A stretch of 64,000 nucleotides of DNA from Kribbella sp. VKM Ac-2568 (GCF_004345365.1 NZ_SLVF01000013.1:216084-280083), one strand, 5' to 3'. Shown: positions 9,055 through 17,852, counted from the first letter of the stretch. Made by a program: numbers and translations. The notes: generated by a model from the sequence alone, not told the origin.

Positions 9055-9134
9055 CTGTGAGCCCACCCCTCCTGCTCGGCCCTCGACGAACGTCGGGTGC
9101 CCATCGACCCTAGGACCGCGGTTGCCAGGCCCGC

Positions 9135-9153
9135 GTCACCCTTGGCGGACGAC
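9135..9153. promoter_or_regulatory. TCAYCC-N5-GGRTGA dyad upstream of DUF7144 copy 1
   Basis: GTCACCC, spacer TTGGC, GGACGAC, about 90 bp before the start of DUF7144 copy 1. The inner 18 bases (TCACCCTTGGCGGACGAC) recur exactly at 14890-14907, at similar distance from DUF7144 copy 3. Confidence 0.6.
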
Positions 9154-9668
9154 TAGTGCGACAAGAGTGCCTTCAGTGCGACGATCAGGAGACCCAGCAC
9201 GAGATAGACGAGGCCGGAGACGGCCATGCCCCACCGGGTGGCCCCCGCCTTGGCCGCGACGTACAGGGCCCAGGCCAGTTGGGATCCCACCGCCACCGCG
9301 AGCGCCAGCCACGCGGCTCCCGCGTCCGACAGACCGAGAAGCGCGCCGACACCCGCCGCGGCGGCGGGTGGTACTGCGGCCTGCACGATCGGCCATTCCC
9401 GCCTCGCAGAGGCGCGGTACTTGCTCAGGGACAGCAACTCGGCCGACCGCTCGCCGACCATCGCCGCGTAGACGTGGGCGAGCCAGAACACCACGCCGGT
9501 CGCGAGCAGCAGGACGATCAACTGGCCTACGGGTGCCGGCTCATGGCCCGGGCTGGTGCCGGCGACGACCGATGCGGCCAGCAGCGATCCGTAGATCGCC
9601 CCGGCGTAGTCGGACGGCTGCCTTCCCTGGTCCGACTTCGGCGCGCGAGCACTCGACCCGTCTTCCAT
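9153..9668 (-). CDS. Membrane protein of unknown function (171 aa)
   Basis: A 171-residue protein with a hydrophilic N-terminal ~25 residues and four to five hydrophobic helices (for example GQLIVLLLATGVVFWLAHVY and GAAWLALAVAVGSQLAW). It has a good GGAGG site before its ATG. Its stop codon touches the operator dyad at 9135-9153. It is divergent from the AI-2E family gene and shares a 248-bp promoter gap with two operator dyads. I do not recognise a named family. Confidence 0.72.
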   Translation of the reverse strand: MEDGSSARAPKSDQGRQPSDYAGAIYGSLLAASVVAGTSPGHEPAPVGQLIVLLLATGVVFWLAHVYAAMVGERSAELLSLSKYRASARREWPIVQAAVPPAAAAGVGALLGLSDAGAAWLALAVAVGSQLAWALYVAAKAGATRWGMAVSGLVYLVLGLLIVALKALLSH

Positions 9669-9767
9669 CCGGCCTCCTCACGGCGCCGCTGTCTGTCGTC
9701 GCCGTGGTGGCGGACATGTCGATGACACGGGATCACCGGCAGCCTCCCGCAGCCGTCCGCCGAACGC

Positions 9768-9786
9768 CTCACCCCAACCGGATGAC
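9768..9786. promoter_or_regulatory. TCAYCC-N5-GGRTGA dyad, distal AI-2E promoter site
   Basis: CTCACCC, spacer CAACC, GGATGAC. It lies in the divergent gap between the 171-aa membrane protein and the AI-2E family gene, 67 bp from a second copy. Confidence 0.65.
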
Positions 9787-9834
9787 CCGGGGCAGCGGCG
9801 CCGAACCGCTCTCGAGGAGACAGCCACCGCCAGG

Positions 9835-9853
9835 ATCATCCGGGGCGGGTGAT
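9835..9853. promoter_or_regulatory. TCAYCC-N5-GGRTGA dyad, proximal AI-2E promoter site
   Basis: ATCATCC, spacer GGGGC, GGGTGAT, centred about 73 bp before the AI-2E family start codon. Two sites in one gap suggest cooperative binding or separate control of the two divergent genes. Confidence 0.65.
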
Positions 9854-9916
9854 GCTGCCGGTCGCGATGTGAGCGATCTTCGAAGCCCGGGACCGGTCGG
9901 GAAAGGGGTTTCGAGA

Positions 9917-11110
9917 ATGACTGCAGGCTCCTTGGAACCACCTGACGGTCAGCTGCCGGCGGCGACGTCGGCGCCGGCTCCGGCGCCGACGGGTGACTCC
10001 TGGGCGCTTCCCCGGGGAGTCGTCGTTCTCATCGGGGCGGGAGGTGCCGTCCTGGCGGTCATGGGTATCCGAACTTTCTCCGACATCATCGGCCCCGTCT
10101 TTCTCGCGCTGGTCCTGACGATCGCCGTCAGTCCACTGCGCCGCCTGCTGGTCCGACGAGGCGTTCGAACCTGGCTCGCCGCGCTGATCGCGCTGGTGAC
10201 CGTGAACGTCTTCCTCCTCGGCATGGCAGCCGCCGTGGCCTACTCGGTCGCCAAACTGGCCACCCTGCTGCCGACGTACCAGGACAAGTTCGCCGAGCTG
10301 GTCGATGACGCGCGCGGTTGGCTGGCGGACCACGGGGTGGGAGAGCAGCAACTCCAGGCGGCCTTGGAGAAGCTCGATCTGGGCAAGTTCTTCGACCTGC
10401 TCCAGAGCCTGCTCTCCGGACTCGTGGGGACGCTGTCCGATCTCAGCTTCGTCGTCATAGTGCTGTTCTTCATGGCCCTGGACGCCACCCAGTTCCCGGA
10501 CCGTCTCCGCGAAGCCGGGCGAGACAGACCGGACATCATCAACGCCCTGTCCGGCTTCGCCCGGGGAACCACGCGCTACCTGATCGTCTGCACCGTCTTC
10601 GGGTTCGTCGTGGCCGCGATCGACGTCGGGGTCCTCTACCTGCTGGACATCCCGCTCCCCTGGCTGTGGGGCCTGCTCGCCTTCATCACCAACTACATCC
10701 CGAACGTCGGATTCTTCATCGGCGTCGTTCCGCCCGCGCTGCTGGGGCTGCTCGACCAGGGGGTGGCGACGATGCTGTGGGTGATCGCTGCCTACTGCGT
10801 CATCAATTTCATCATCCAGTCGATCATCCAGCCGAAGGTCGTCGGCGATGCGGTCGGTCTGTCCACCACGCTCAGCTTCCTGTCCCTGATCGTCTGGGCC
10901 TGGATCCTCGGCCCGGTGGGCGCCGTACTCGCCATCCCGGCGTCACTGCTGGTGAAGTCGGTGCTCATCGATGCCGACCCGTCCACCCGCTGGCTCGGCG
11001 GGCTCATCTCGGGTGGCCAACTCCCGGAGCCTGCCGAAGACACCGACCCCGCGGAGACCTCGGCGGATCTTCCACCGGTGGAGAACACCGGTGAGCGCGT
11101 CGTCGGCTAG
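9917..11110 (+). CDS. AI-2E family transporter (TqsA/PerM-like)
   Basis: A 397-residue protein with about eight membrane helices: two N-terminal helices (VVVLIGAGGAVLAVMG, then FLALVLTIAV), a ~90-residue hydrophilic loop, and a C-terminal helical bundle with the family's PxxGFFIGVVPPALLGLL and QPKVVGDAVGLS segments. The family covers the AI-2 exporter TqsA and putative ion or permease proteins such as PerM; substrate cannot be told from sequence. The ATG at 9917 is where family homology begins. Two operator dyads lie upstream. Confidence 0.87.
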   Translation: MTAGSLEPPDGQLPAATSAPAPAPTGDSWALPRGVVVLIGAGGAVLAVMGIRTFSDIIGPVFLALVLTIAVSPLRRLLVRRGVRTWLAALIALVTVNVFLLGMAAAVAYSVAKLATLLPTYQDKFAELVDDARGWLADHGVGEQQLQAALEKLDLGKFFDLLQSLLSGLVGTLSDLSFVVIVLFFMALDATQFPDRLREAGRDRPDIINALSGFARGTTRYLIVCTVFGFVVAAIDVGVLYLLDIPLPWLWGLLAFITNYIPNVGFFIGVVPPALLGLLDQGVATMLWVIAAYCVINFIIQSIIQPKVVGDAVGLSTTLSFLSLIVWAWILGPVGAVLAIPASLLVKSVLIDADPSTRWLGGLISGGQLPEPAEDTDPAETSADLPPVENTGERVVG

Positions 11111-11137
11111 CCGCCGAGCTCGCAATCCGGGCTGAGG

Positions 11138-11611
11138 TCACCAGCCGGCGTTCGACGAACGCACCTCGCGGCCGTGGACTGTCAGGGCCCAGATCACCAG
11201 GATGTCGATCGCGATCACGATCGTCGACCAGATCGGGTACGCCGCGAGGAAGGCCACGTTCACCAGGATGCTCAGGACGGCCAGAACGACGCCGGCGATG
11301 CGGCCCCACAGTTGCCCGGCGAGGAGACCGATCGCGGCAGCGCAGACCAGCACGCCGAAGATCACGTGGGTCCAGCCCCAGGCGTTGTAGTCCAGATGAA
11401 TGGTGAGGCCGTTGTTCCCCACCTGGTAGTAGTCGTCGTCGAACAGGGCGACCAACCCCTGGAAGATGTGCAGGCCGCCGACGACGATCATCATGATTCC
11501 GGCGAAGACGATCCAGCCGACCCACCCGGTGGGCTCCGGATCCGACCGCCCGGTCGCAGCCTGGGGTGGCAGGTGTCGCGCGGCCGGCGAACCATCGCTT
11601 GTGTCCGACAT
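11138..11611 (-). CDS. DUF7144 family membrane protein, copy 2
   Basis: A 157-residue paralogue of copies 1 and 3 with a longer hydrophilic N-terminus (~25 residues). It keeps the family pattern: GWVGWIVFAGIMMIVVG, LDYNAWGWTHVIFGVL and a final helix ending VIWAL. The start has a clear GAGGAGAT site. It is divergent from the CPA1 antiporter, with one operator dyad in the shared gap. Of the three copies it is the most divergent in the loop before the last helix (AAYPIWSTI in place of FIPYAPFW). Confidence 0.84.
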   Translation of the reverse strand: MSDTSDGSPAARHLPPQAATGRSDPEPTGWVGWIVFAGIMMIVVGGLHIFQGLVALFDDDYYQVGNNGLTIHLDYNAWGWTHVIFGVLVCAAAIGLLAGQLWGRIAGVVLAVLSILVNVAFLAAYPIWSTIVIAIDILVIWALTVHGREVRSSNAGW

Positions 11612-11668
11612 GATGATCTCCTCAGCGAGTTGCTGGGTTCAGGATCACTGGTTTCGCCGGCGACAATC

Positions 11669-11687
11669 CTCACCCCGACCGGATGAG
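11669..11687. promoter_or_regulatory. TCAYCC-N5-GGRTGA dyad between DUF7144 copy 2 and the antiporter
   Basis: CTCACCC, spacer CGACC, GGATGAG: the best match to the consensus in the window. It is ~67 bp from the DUF7144 start and ~128 bp from the antiporter start. Confidence 0.68.
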
Positions 11688-11805
11688 GCGACCAGGAACC
11701 CCGGGCAATAGGTTGAACGGACGGACGCCGCGGGAGGTGAGTCATGGTCCCGGTTCAACGGCCGGCCGCGCGCCGGTTCGAACATCTCGAAACGGAGGCG
11801 GGGCG

Positions 11806-13113
11806 GTGACCGAGGCCACGTTCGCGGTGCTCACACTCCTCATCCTGGTGTGGGCGGTCACCTCTGGCCTCCTGGCCCGCCGCAACATCACCGGCCCGCT
11901 GGTGTTCGCCGTTGCCGGCTACGCACTGGGCAACCCTGACTGGGGCCCTCTCTCGGTCGACGTGGAGGCCCCGTCCGTCCATCTGATCGCGGAGCTGGCT
12001 CTGGCGCTCCTGTTGTTCTCGGACGCTGCGAGAGTCAACCTCTCGAGGTTGAAACGAGACATTCGCCTACCTGGCCGGCTGCTGGCGATCGGCCTCCCCC
12101 TGTCCTTGGTCCTGGGCTCTCTCCTGGCCGCCTGGCTCTTCGACGATTTCACCTGGGCGCTGGCGGGCTTCGTGGGCGCCACGCTGGCTCCCACTGACGC
12201 CGCTCTCAGCGCACAGGTGATCAACGACCGCCGGATCCCCATGCGCCTGCGTCGCGCACTCAATGTGGAAAGTGGACTCAACGACGGCATCGTCACACCG
12301 GTCGTCACCTTCTCGCTGGCTGTCGCCGCCGGCCAGCTCGGGGTGGAAAGTCACGACGGCGTCTCCGATCACGGAGGCGGCGCGCTGCTCGAGCTCGCCG
12401 TCGGTGTCATCGTCGGCCTGGCCGTCGGGGCAGCGAGCGCCAGGCTCATGACGGTCGGCTCTCGACGGCGCTGGATGACCACCGGCGCCCGCCGGCTCGG
12501 AACACTTGCGGCCGCACTCGCCAGCTTCGCCCTCGCCGTCGCGTTCAGCGGCAACGGATTCATCGCGGCATTCGTGGCCGGCATCGCCTTCAGAGCAGCT
12601 CTGGACGAGGAGATTGTCGACACGGACAGCGTCGTCGAGCCACCAGAGCTTCTCGGTGAGGTCCTGGCACTCGCCGTCTGGTTCCTGTTCGGAGCCGCGC
12701 TGGTGCCGATCGCCATGCACAACTTCGACCTCACGTTGCTCGCGTACGCCGTACTGAGTCTGACCGTGGTCCGCATCGTTCCGGTCGCCTTGTCCCTGCT
12801 CGGAACGGGGCTGGACCGCACGACCGTCTTGTTCGTGGGATGGTTCGGACCCCGCGGCCTGGCATCGATCGTGTTCGCGCTGCTGGCAATCGAGCAGCTC
12901 GGCGAGATCCCGGTGGTCGAGCAGGCCGTCTCCGTCGTCGCGCTCACTGTGTTGCTGAGTGTGGTGCTCCACGGTGTCACGGCCGGTCCTCTCGGCAGCC
13001 GTTACGTCCGTCTCGAGCAGGCCGACGAAGAGGCGGGCGCCGGCCCCCGTTCACGACGCCTCGCCCACCATTCTCCGGAGTCCCCGTCACCCCGTCGAAG
13101 CGACCAGCCGTGA
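11806..13113 (+). CDS. Cation:proton antiporter, CPA1/NhaP type
   Basis: A 435-residue protein with ~12 membrane helices and the CPA1 ion-site motif NVESGLNDGIVTP, plus GATLAPTDAALSA and the later GWFGPRGLASIVFALL segment. CPA1 proteins exchange Na+ or K+ for H+ across the cytoplasmic membrane in pH and salt homeostasis. The GTG at 11806, after a GGAGGCG site, is preferred to an in-frame start 123 nt upstream that would add a non-hydrophobic Arg-rich leader. It converges, with a 2-nt gap, on the small gene 13116-13280. Confidence 0.87.
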   Translation: MTEATFAVLTLLILVWAVTSGLLARRNITGPLVFAVAGYALGNPDWGPLSVDVEAPSVHLIAELALALLLFSDAARVNLSRLKRDIRLPGRLLAIGLPLSLVLGSLLAAWLFDDFTWALAGFVGATLAPTDAALSAQVINDRRIPMRLRRALNVESGLNDGIVTPVVTFSLAVAAGQLGVESHDGVSDHGGGALLELAVGVIVGLAVGAASARLMTVGSRRRWMTTGARRLGTLAAALASFALAVAFSGNGFIAAFVAGIAFRAALDEEIVDTDSVVEPPELLGEVLALAVWFLFGAALVPIAMHNFDLTLLAYAVLSLTVVRIVPVALSLLGTGLDRTTVLFVGWFGPRGLASIVFALLAIEQLGEIPVVEQAVSVVALTVLLSVVLHGVTAGPLGSRYVRLEQADEEAGAGPRSRRLAHHSPESPSPRRSDQP

Positions 13114-13115
13114 GT

Positions 13116-13280
13116 TCAGTCCCGACGGTCCTGGCGGTCGTCTCGGCGATCCCCTCGCCGGTCCTGTCGGCGGTTGACCCCGTGGACGACCACGGCAGCT
13201 GTCGCGGCCGTGGTTGCCACTCGCGCCACGGGGGCGCCGACCACACCAGCGCGGCGCATCCGTCGTCGTGCGATACCCAT
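13116..13280 (-). CDS. Small basic protein downstream of DUF6325
   Basis: A 54-residue ORF starting 1 nt after the DUF6325 stop, sharing the GGAAGG site. The N-terminus is basic (MGIARRRMRRAG), followed by a weakly hydrophobic Ala/Val helix and a charged Arg/Asp tail (NRRQDRRGDRRDDRQDRRD). Small proteins with this basic-hydrophobic start often follow DUF6325 genes, usually with a C-terminal SHOCT motif that is not evident here. It is probably membrane-associated. Confidence 0.6.
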   Translation of the reverse strand: MGIARRRMRRAGVVGAPVARVATTAATAAVVVHGVNRRQDRRGDRRDDRQDRRD

Positions 13281-13281
13281 T

Positions 13282-13761
13282 TCAGCTGCCTTCCTTGGCA
13301 AGTTCTTCGTCGTCTTCCTGAATGACTGCCAGCAGGGCCTGGATCGGGATCCGTCCACTGGCCACCAGTTGTCCGCCGGCCCGACGCACGGCCGACCCGA
13401 ACGGTGCTGCCCAAGTGTTCTCCCAGACAAGCACAGCCGCGGTACTTCCCGGCTCCACTGCGGCGGCGATCGCGGTCACGTCGTCCTCGCTGAGCAGCAT
13501 GGCCAGCTCCGTCTCGTAGGTACGCAATGCGCCCAGCTCAGGGTCATCGAGTTCGGAGAGCTCGAAGGCCTCCAGGGTGCCGTCCTCGTCCTTCCTCATG
13601 ATCAGAAGATCCAGGACGCGCACGATGTTGCGCTCCACGAGGGCTTGCAGTTCCGGCGCGATCTCACCCTTGAACTTGCTTCCCGGGAACTCGACCACGA
13701 TCCAGTCGACCGGCCCCAGCTCGTCAACTTCGTCTCTCGTCACGTTGCTGGTCTCAGTCAC
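13282..13761 (-). CDS. DUF6325 family protein
   Basis: A 159-residue acidic soluble protein with the family core: VDWIVVEFPGSKFKGEIAP, then LVERNIVRVLDLLIMRKDED and an AFELSELDDPE segment. DUF6325 proteins are small, soluble and of unknown function, often near membrane stress genes. The GTG start follows a GAGGAG site; an in-frame extension upstream has no ribosome-binding site and poor codon bias. It is transcribed together with the 54-residue gene. Confidence 0.8.
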   Translation of the reverse strand: MTETSNVTRDEVDELGPVDWIVVEFPGSKFKGEIAPELQALVERNIVRVLDLLIMRKDEDGTLEAFELSELDDPELGALRTYETELAMLLSEDDVTAIAAAVEPGSTAAVLVWENTWAAPFGSAVRRAGGQLVASGRIPIQALLAVIQEDDEELAKEGS

Positions 13762-13987
13762 AACCCGCTCCTCGTCTGCAAGGTCACTTCCACCACCGCA
13801 CCAGAGGGCGGACTCACCTCCGGACTGCAGCGGCGAATTCAACCTAATCCGCAGAGATCCGCGGAGCCTCCTCCGCCAAGGATGAAGCGCTCCTGACGGC
13901 GTTGAGCGGACGCTGTCCGCGGTTGAGGTAGTTTGCGTTGACTGCGGGTCGCGCCGACTCCGCCAGACCAGGGGGTGTGGAGCTGCG

Positions 13988-14392
13988 GTGACGTTCTCCG
14001 AGGTGATGGACCAGGCGGCGGAGGTGTTCGAGGGTCTGGGCGCGGTGATTCTGTCGCTCGGGTTCGTATGGTCGGTCGTGCTGGCCGCGGCCGTGTGGCG
14101 GCGAACGAAGGACGGCAGTGAGGCATTCGCGACGCTACGGCAGTCGTTCGGGGCGGCGCTCCTGCTGGCTCTGGAGGTGCTGGTGGCCGCCGATCTCATC
14201 CGCACTGTGGCAGTGGCCCCGACGCTCGAGAATGTCACCGTCCTGGGCGTGATCGTGCTGATCCGCACCATCCTCAGCTTCTCGCTGGAGGTGGAGATCG
14301 AGGGCGTTGTCCCGTGGCGGCGGGCACTGGTCACCGGCCCGACCCGCATCGCCCAGGTCTCCAGGCGGTCCCGCGAGAGCAACCCGGAGTGA
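13988..14392 (+). CDS. DUF1622 family membrane protein
   Basis: A 134-residue three-helix membrane protein matching DUF1622: an N-terminal helix with GLGAVILSLGFVWSVVLAAA, a loop with the family's LRQSFGAALLLALEVLVAADL, and a third helix ending in LSFSLEVEIEG. The GTG start has GGAG ~9 nt before it. It converges with DUF7144 copy 3 and is divergent from DUF6325. Function unknown. Confidence 0.84.
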   Translation: MTFSEVMDQAAEVFEGLGAVILSLGFVWSVVLAAAVWRRTKDGSEAFATLRQSFGAALLLALEVLVAADLIRTVAVAPTLENVTVLGVIVLIRTILSFSLEVEIEGVVPWRRALVTGPTRIAQVSRRSRESNPE

Positions 14393-14404
14393 ATGCCGGC
14401 GCGG

Positions 14405-14815
14405 TCAGCCGCGGATCTTGCGGGCCTGGGTCAGCGCCCAGATGACCCAGACGTTGAGCGCGATGATGAGGATCGACCAGAACGGCGCGTAGGGAATGAA
14501 GAAGAAGTGGTCGACCGCACTCACCACGGAGAGCACGAGCGCGACGATCCCAGCCCAGGCCTGATTGGCGAACAGACTGAAGCCGGTCACCACGATGGCG
14601 ATGCCCAGCACCAGGTGGATCCAGCCCCACGCCGTCGTGTCGAGATCGAACGCGTAGCGACGGCTGACGACGATGTAGCCGTCGTCGAAGATCGCGGCGA
14701 TGCCGGCGACGATCGAGAAGGACCCGACCATGACCATCACGGAGGCGGCGAAAGCGAGCCCGCCCACCATCCAACCCGAGCCGGTCTCCAGCTCGCCTGT
14801 CTCGTCCTGGATCAT
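14405..14815 (-). CDS. DUF7144 family membrane protein, copy 3
   Basis: A 136-residue protein closely similar to copy 1 in length and sequence: GWMVGGLAFAASVMVMVG, TAWGWIHLVLGIAIVV, DHFFFIPYAPFWSILII and VIWALTQ. Four membrane helices, no known function. Two operator dyads lie in the gap shared with the divergent LURP-one gene, one of which carries the same 18-bp core as the site before copy 1, suggesting the promoter was duplicated with the gene. Confidence 0.85.
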   Translation of the reverse strand: MIQDETGELETGSGWMVGGLAFAASVMVMVGSFSIVAGIAAIFDDGYIVVSRRYAFDLDTTAWGWIHLVLGIAIVVTGFSLFANQAWAGIVALVLSVVSAVDHFFFIPYAPFWSILIIALNVWVIWALTQARKIRG

Positions 14816-14888
14816 CGCCGCTCACTCCTCCGCCATCGTCCGGCCTACCCGGATGTTCTCGACACTAGGCCCGGCGTACGCGCCCCGC

Positions 14889-14907
14889 TTCACCCTTGGC
14901 GGACGAC
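14889..14907. promoter_or_regulatory. TCAYCC-N5-GGRTGA dyad upstream of DUF7144 copy 3
   Basis: TTCACCC, spacer TTGGC, GGACGAC, ~83 bp before the DUF7144 copy 3 start. The spacer and right half are identical to the site at 9135-9153. Confidence 0.6.
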
Positions 14908-14930
14908 CTGCCCCACCCCGCTCCGGTCGC

Positions 14931-14949
14931 ATCGTCCCTCCAGGATGAG
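14931..14949. promoter_or_regulatory. TCAYCC-N5-GGRTGA dyad upstream of LURP-one gene
   Basis: ATCGTCC, spacer CTCCA, GGATGAG, ~72 bp before the start at 15012. The left half is the GGACGA-type variant read on the other strand. Confidence 0.55.
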
Positions 14950-15011
14950 GTCCCGGTGAGAGCCGGCACCTAGGCTCGACAACCAGTCCTCGAGGTGAGG
15001 AGAGCTCGGTC

Positions 15012-15524
15012 ATGGGAATCCTGCGACGAAGGCGTGGCAACGACGTCGAACCGCGTCGGTACCGGATGAGGACGAAACTGGCGTCGATCGGTGACGACTT
15101 CTGGATCGAGGACGGCGAGGGCGCCCGCGCGTACAAAGTGAACGGGAAAGCATTGCGACTTCGCGACACGTTCGTGCTCGAAGACATGTCCGGCCGCGAG
15201 GTCGCGAAGATCCAGGAACGGAAGCTCAGCGTGCGCGACAAGGTCGCCATCGAGCGCGACGGCCACAAGGTCGCGACGGTCCACAAGGCACTCGTAGGTA
15301 TCCGCGACCGCTTCGCCATCGACGTGGAGGACGGGCCGGACCTCAAGGCCCACGGGAATATCGTCGACCACGAGTACGAGATCAAACGCGACGGCGACAC
15401 GGTGGCACACATCTCGAAGCGATGGTTCCGGGTCCGCGACACCTACGGAATAGAGATAGCCCCGGACGAGGACGAGGCCCTCTTGCTCGCAACCGTCGTG
15501 GCGCTCGAGCAACTGACCGACTAG
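15012..15524 (+). CDS. LURP-one-related (Tubby C-terminal-like) protein
   Basis: A 170-residue soluble beta-rich protein. It shows the repeating strand pattern of the LURP-one/Tubby C-terminal fold: DDFWIEDGEGARAYKVNGKA, TFVLEDMSGREVAKIQER and DTYGIEIAPDED. In plants the family is linked to stress and pathogen response; bacterial members are of unknown function and may bind membrane lipids as Tubby domains do (inference). Good GAGGAG site. It precedes the SulP gene by 85 nt on the same strand and may share a transcript with it. Confidence 0.8.
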   Translation: MGILRRRRGNDVEPRRYRMRTKLASIGDDFWIEDGEGARAYKVNGKALRLRDTFVLEDMSGREVAKIQERKLSVRDKVAIERDGHKVATVHKALVGIRDRFAIDVEDGPDLKAHGNIVDHEYEIKRDGDTVAHISKRWFRVRDTYGIEIAPDEDEALLLATVVALEQLTD

Positions 15525-15609
15525 GCCGGCCGGCGCTCGAAACGAGCGGACGCGCCGCGCCGGACCTCCGGCGCTTCGAGGTGGGCTCAGCTGAAGGAGG
15601 CAACCCGGT

Positions 15610-17310
15610 GTGAGCGCACTCCCCGTAGGCCGTTGGCTGCGGTCGGTGCGACCTGAGCGGCGGGACCTGCGCGCCGATGTGGTCGCCGGTCTCCCGCGCG
15701 CGATCAGCAGCGTGCCCGACGGGATGGCAGCCGCGGTACTCGTCGGCGTGAACCCGATCCACGGACTGTATGCGAGCTTCGCCGGTCCGATCGCGGGCGG
15801 GCTGTCCTCGAGCACCCGGCTCATGGTGATCACCACGACCTCGGCCGCGGCGCTGGCGGCCGGATCGGCCCTGGAAGGGGTGGCAGCCGCGGACCGGCCC
15901 CAAGCCCTGTTCCTGCTGACGATCATCGCCGGTGTGGTGATGATCGTGGCGGGGATCGCGCGGCTGGGGCGTTACATGCGATTCGTGTCGCACTCGGTCA
16001 TGATCGGCTTCCTGACCGGGGTCTCGGCCAACATCTTCTTCGGCCAGATTCCCGACCTCACCGGCGCGGAGGCCAGTGGAGATTTCGCGCTGGCGAAGGC
16101 GGTCGACGTCCTGATCCATCCATCCCGGATCGACATCGCATCCCTGCTGACCGGGCTCGCGGCGCTCGCCATCCTCGTCGGCTTGTCGCGGACCCGGCTG
16201 GCAACGGTGAGCGCGCTGGTCGCGCTGGTCGTCCCGACTGTGGCTGTGGCGATCGCCGGTGCCGACTCGGTGACACGTGTGGAGGACGCCGGGGAGATCC
16301 CGAGCGGCATCCCGGTGCCCCAACTGCCGGACCTCAGCCTGCTGTCGTTGCCACTGGTCACGGGGGCACTGGCCGTCGCGGCCATCGTCCTCGTCCAGGG
16401 CAGCGGGGTCGCCGAGGCCGCGCCGAACCGGGACGGGACTGTCTCGAACCCGAACCAGGACTTCATCGCCCAGGGCGTCGGCAACCTCGCGGCCGGCTTC
16501 TTCCGCGGTCAACCGGTCGGCGGCTCGGTCGGCCAGACCGCGCTGAACCAGACGGTCGGCGCCCGCAGCAGGTGGGCGGCGATCTTCTCAGGCCTGTGGA
16601 TGCTGGTGATCCTCGCGGCCTTCTCCGGCGTGGTCGGACTTGTCGCCCTGCCGACGCTGGCGGCGGTGCTCATTTTCGCCGCCGCAGCATCGCTCAGGCC
16701 AGGTGAGCTGAGGACGATCCTGCGCACCGGCCCGACCTCTCAGATCGCGATTATCTCCACCTTCTGCGCGACCCTGTTCCTGCCGGTCGCCGCCGCCGTC
16801 GGCATCGGGGTGACTCTGTCGCTACTGCTGCAACTCAACCAGGAGGCGATGGATCTCAAGGTCGTCGAGCTGAAATCCGTCGGCGGCGGCCGATGGACCG
16901 AACACCCGCCCCCCGAGCGGCTGCCCAGCCACCAAGCGACCGTGCTCGACGTGTACGGCAGCCTGCTGTACGCCGGTGCCCGGACCCTGGGGGCCAAGTT
17001 GCCCGACCCGACCGGCGCCGAGGCACCCGCTGTGGTACTCCGGCTTCGTGGCCGGACATCTGTCGGTGCGACGTTCGTCAAGGTGGTCGCCGACTACGCC
17101 GCCGCCCTGGACGCGGTAGGCGGCCGGCTGTACCTCAGCGGGGTGGACCACAGCCTCGCCGAGCTCCTGCACCGTACCGACCGGGTGGACGTATCCGGAC
17201 CGATCAGCGTCTTCGAGGCCACCGAGCTGGTCGGCGAATCGACCGAACATGCGCTGCACGAGGCGGAGACCTGGGCGGTCGGCCACCGCCGCGACGTCCC
17301 GGAGGGGTAA
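15610..17310 (+). CDS. SulP family inorganic anion transporter
   Basis: A 566-residue protein. Residues ~20-410 hold the ~12-14 helix SulP core, with the N-terminal DVVAGLPRAISSVPDGMAAA signature and QPVGGSVGQTALNQTVGARS later. The C-terminal ~150 residues form a degraded STAS-like domain (DVYGSLLYAGARTLGAKL, then RLRGRTSVGATFVKVV). SulP proteins move sulfate, bicarbonate or other anions, often with H+ or Na+; substrate is not deducible. The GTG at 15610 follows AAGGAGG. It converges with the DUF6069 gene at a 3-nt gap. Confidence 0.87.
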   Translation: MSALPVGRWLRSVRPERRDLRADVVAGLPRAISSVPDGMAAAVLVGVNPIHGLYASFAGPIAGGLSSSTRLMVITTTSAAALAAGSALEGVAAADRPQALFLLTIIAGVVMIVAGIARLGRYMRFVSHSVMIGFLTGVSANIFFGQIPDLTGAEASGDFALAKAVDVLIHPSRIDIASLLTGLAALAILVGLSRTRLATVSALVALVVPTVAVAIAGADSVTRVEDAGEIPSGIPVPQLPDLSLLSLPLVTGALAVAAIVLVQGSGVAEAAPNRDGTVSNPNQDFIAQGVGNLAAGFFRGQPVGGSVGQTALNQTVGARSRWAAIFSGLWMLVILAAFSGVVGLVALPTLAAVLIFAAAASLRPGELRTILRTGPTSQIAIISTFCATLFLPVAAAVGIGVTLSLLLQLNQEAMDLKVVELKSVGGGRWTEHPPPERLPSHQATVLDVYGSLLYAGARTLGAKLPDPTGAEAPAVVLRLRGRTSVGATFVKVVADYAAALDAVGGRLYLSGVDHSLAELLHRTDRVDVSGPISVFEATELVGESTEHALHEAETWAVGHRRDVPEG

Positions 17311-17313
17311 CCG

Positions 17314-17772
17314 TCAGCGGCCGACAGCGCGTGCCCGCATCGCGGCCCGCGCCGCACCGGGCAGCAGGGCGCCGATCGCGATCCCGACGATGAGGTTGAT
17401 GAGCCCGGTCGCAATCTTCGATGACGTCGAGCCGCTGGTGGCAAACGGAGCGAGCGCCGCCACGGCTGTGGCCAGCGAGATGATCCATCCGAAGAACTGG
17501 AACGGCCGAGGCGTGGATATCAGCAACAGATGCAGCAGCCCGGTAGCCACCAGCGCCGCCAACCCGCAGTACAGGGCGTACGTCCAGGTGTCCGCGTCTC
17601 CCCAGGTGCCCTCGCCCTCCGGCGCGAGCACAGGTACGTCGAACACCCCGCGGGCGAGCAGAATCCCGGCAACCGCGATCAGCCCGGCGATCACCGCCGT
17701 AGCCAGCCCACCGGCCCACAACCGCCCGGCCGCAACCGCGTTCGCACCACCCTGCGTAGGTTGAACTGTCAT
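17314..17772 (-). CDS. DUF6069 family membrane protein
   Basis: A 152-residue four-helix membrane protein. It has the usual DUF6069 arrangement: a first helix (WAGGLATAVIAGLIAVAGIL), a second near TWTYALYCGLAALVATGLLH, the PRPFQFFGWIISLAT segment, and a last helix ending in a Gly/Ala-rich patch with an Arg tail. Function unknown. It is divergent from the FGE gene; the gap holds one clean and one wide-spaced operator dyad. Confidence 0.82.
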   Translation of the reverse strand: MTVQPTQGGANAVAAGRLWAGGLATAVIAGLIAVAGILLARGVFDVPVLAPEGEGTWGDADTWTYALYCGLAALVATGLLHLLLISTPRPFQFFGWIISLATAVAALAPFATSGSTSSKIATGLINLIVGIAIGALLPGAARAAMRARAVGR

Positions 17773-17830
17773 GCGAGCGCTCCTTGGCCGGCAGCTGGAC
17801 ACCCTGAGCCTGCCCAGTACCGGCGGCGGA

Positions 17831-17852
17831 TTCATCCCCCAGGCCGGATGAC
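17831..17852. promoter_or_regulatory. Wide-spaced variant of the island dyad
   Basis: TTCATCC and GGATGAC separated by 8 nt instead of 5, between DUF6069 and FGE. The half-sites fit but the spacing does not, so it may be non-functional or a half-site pair. Confidence 0.35.
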
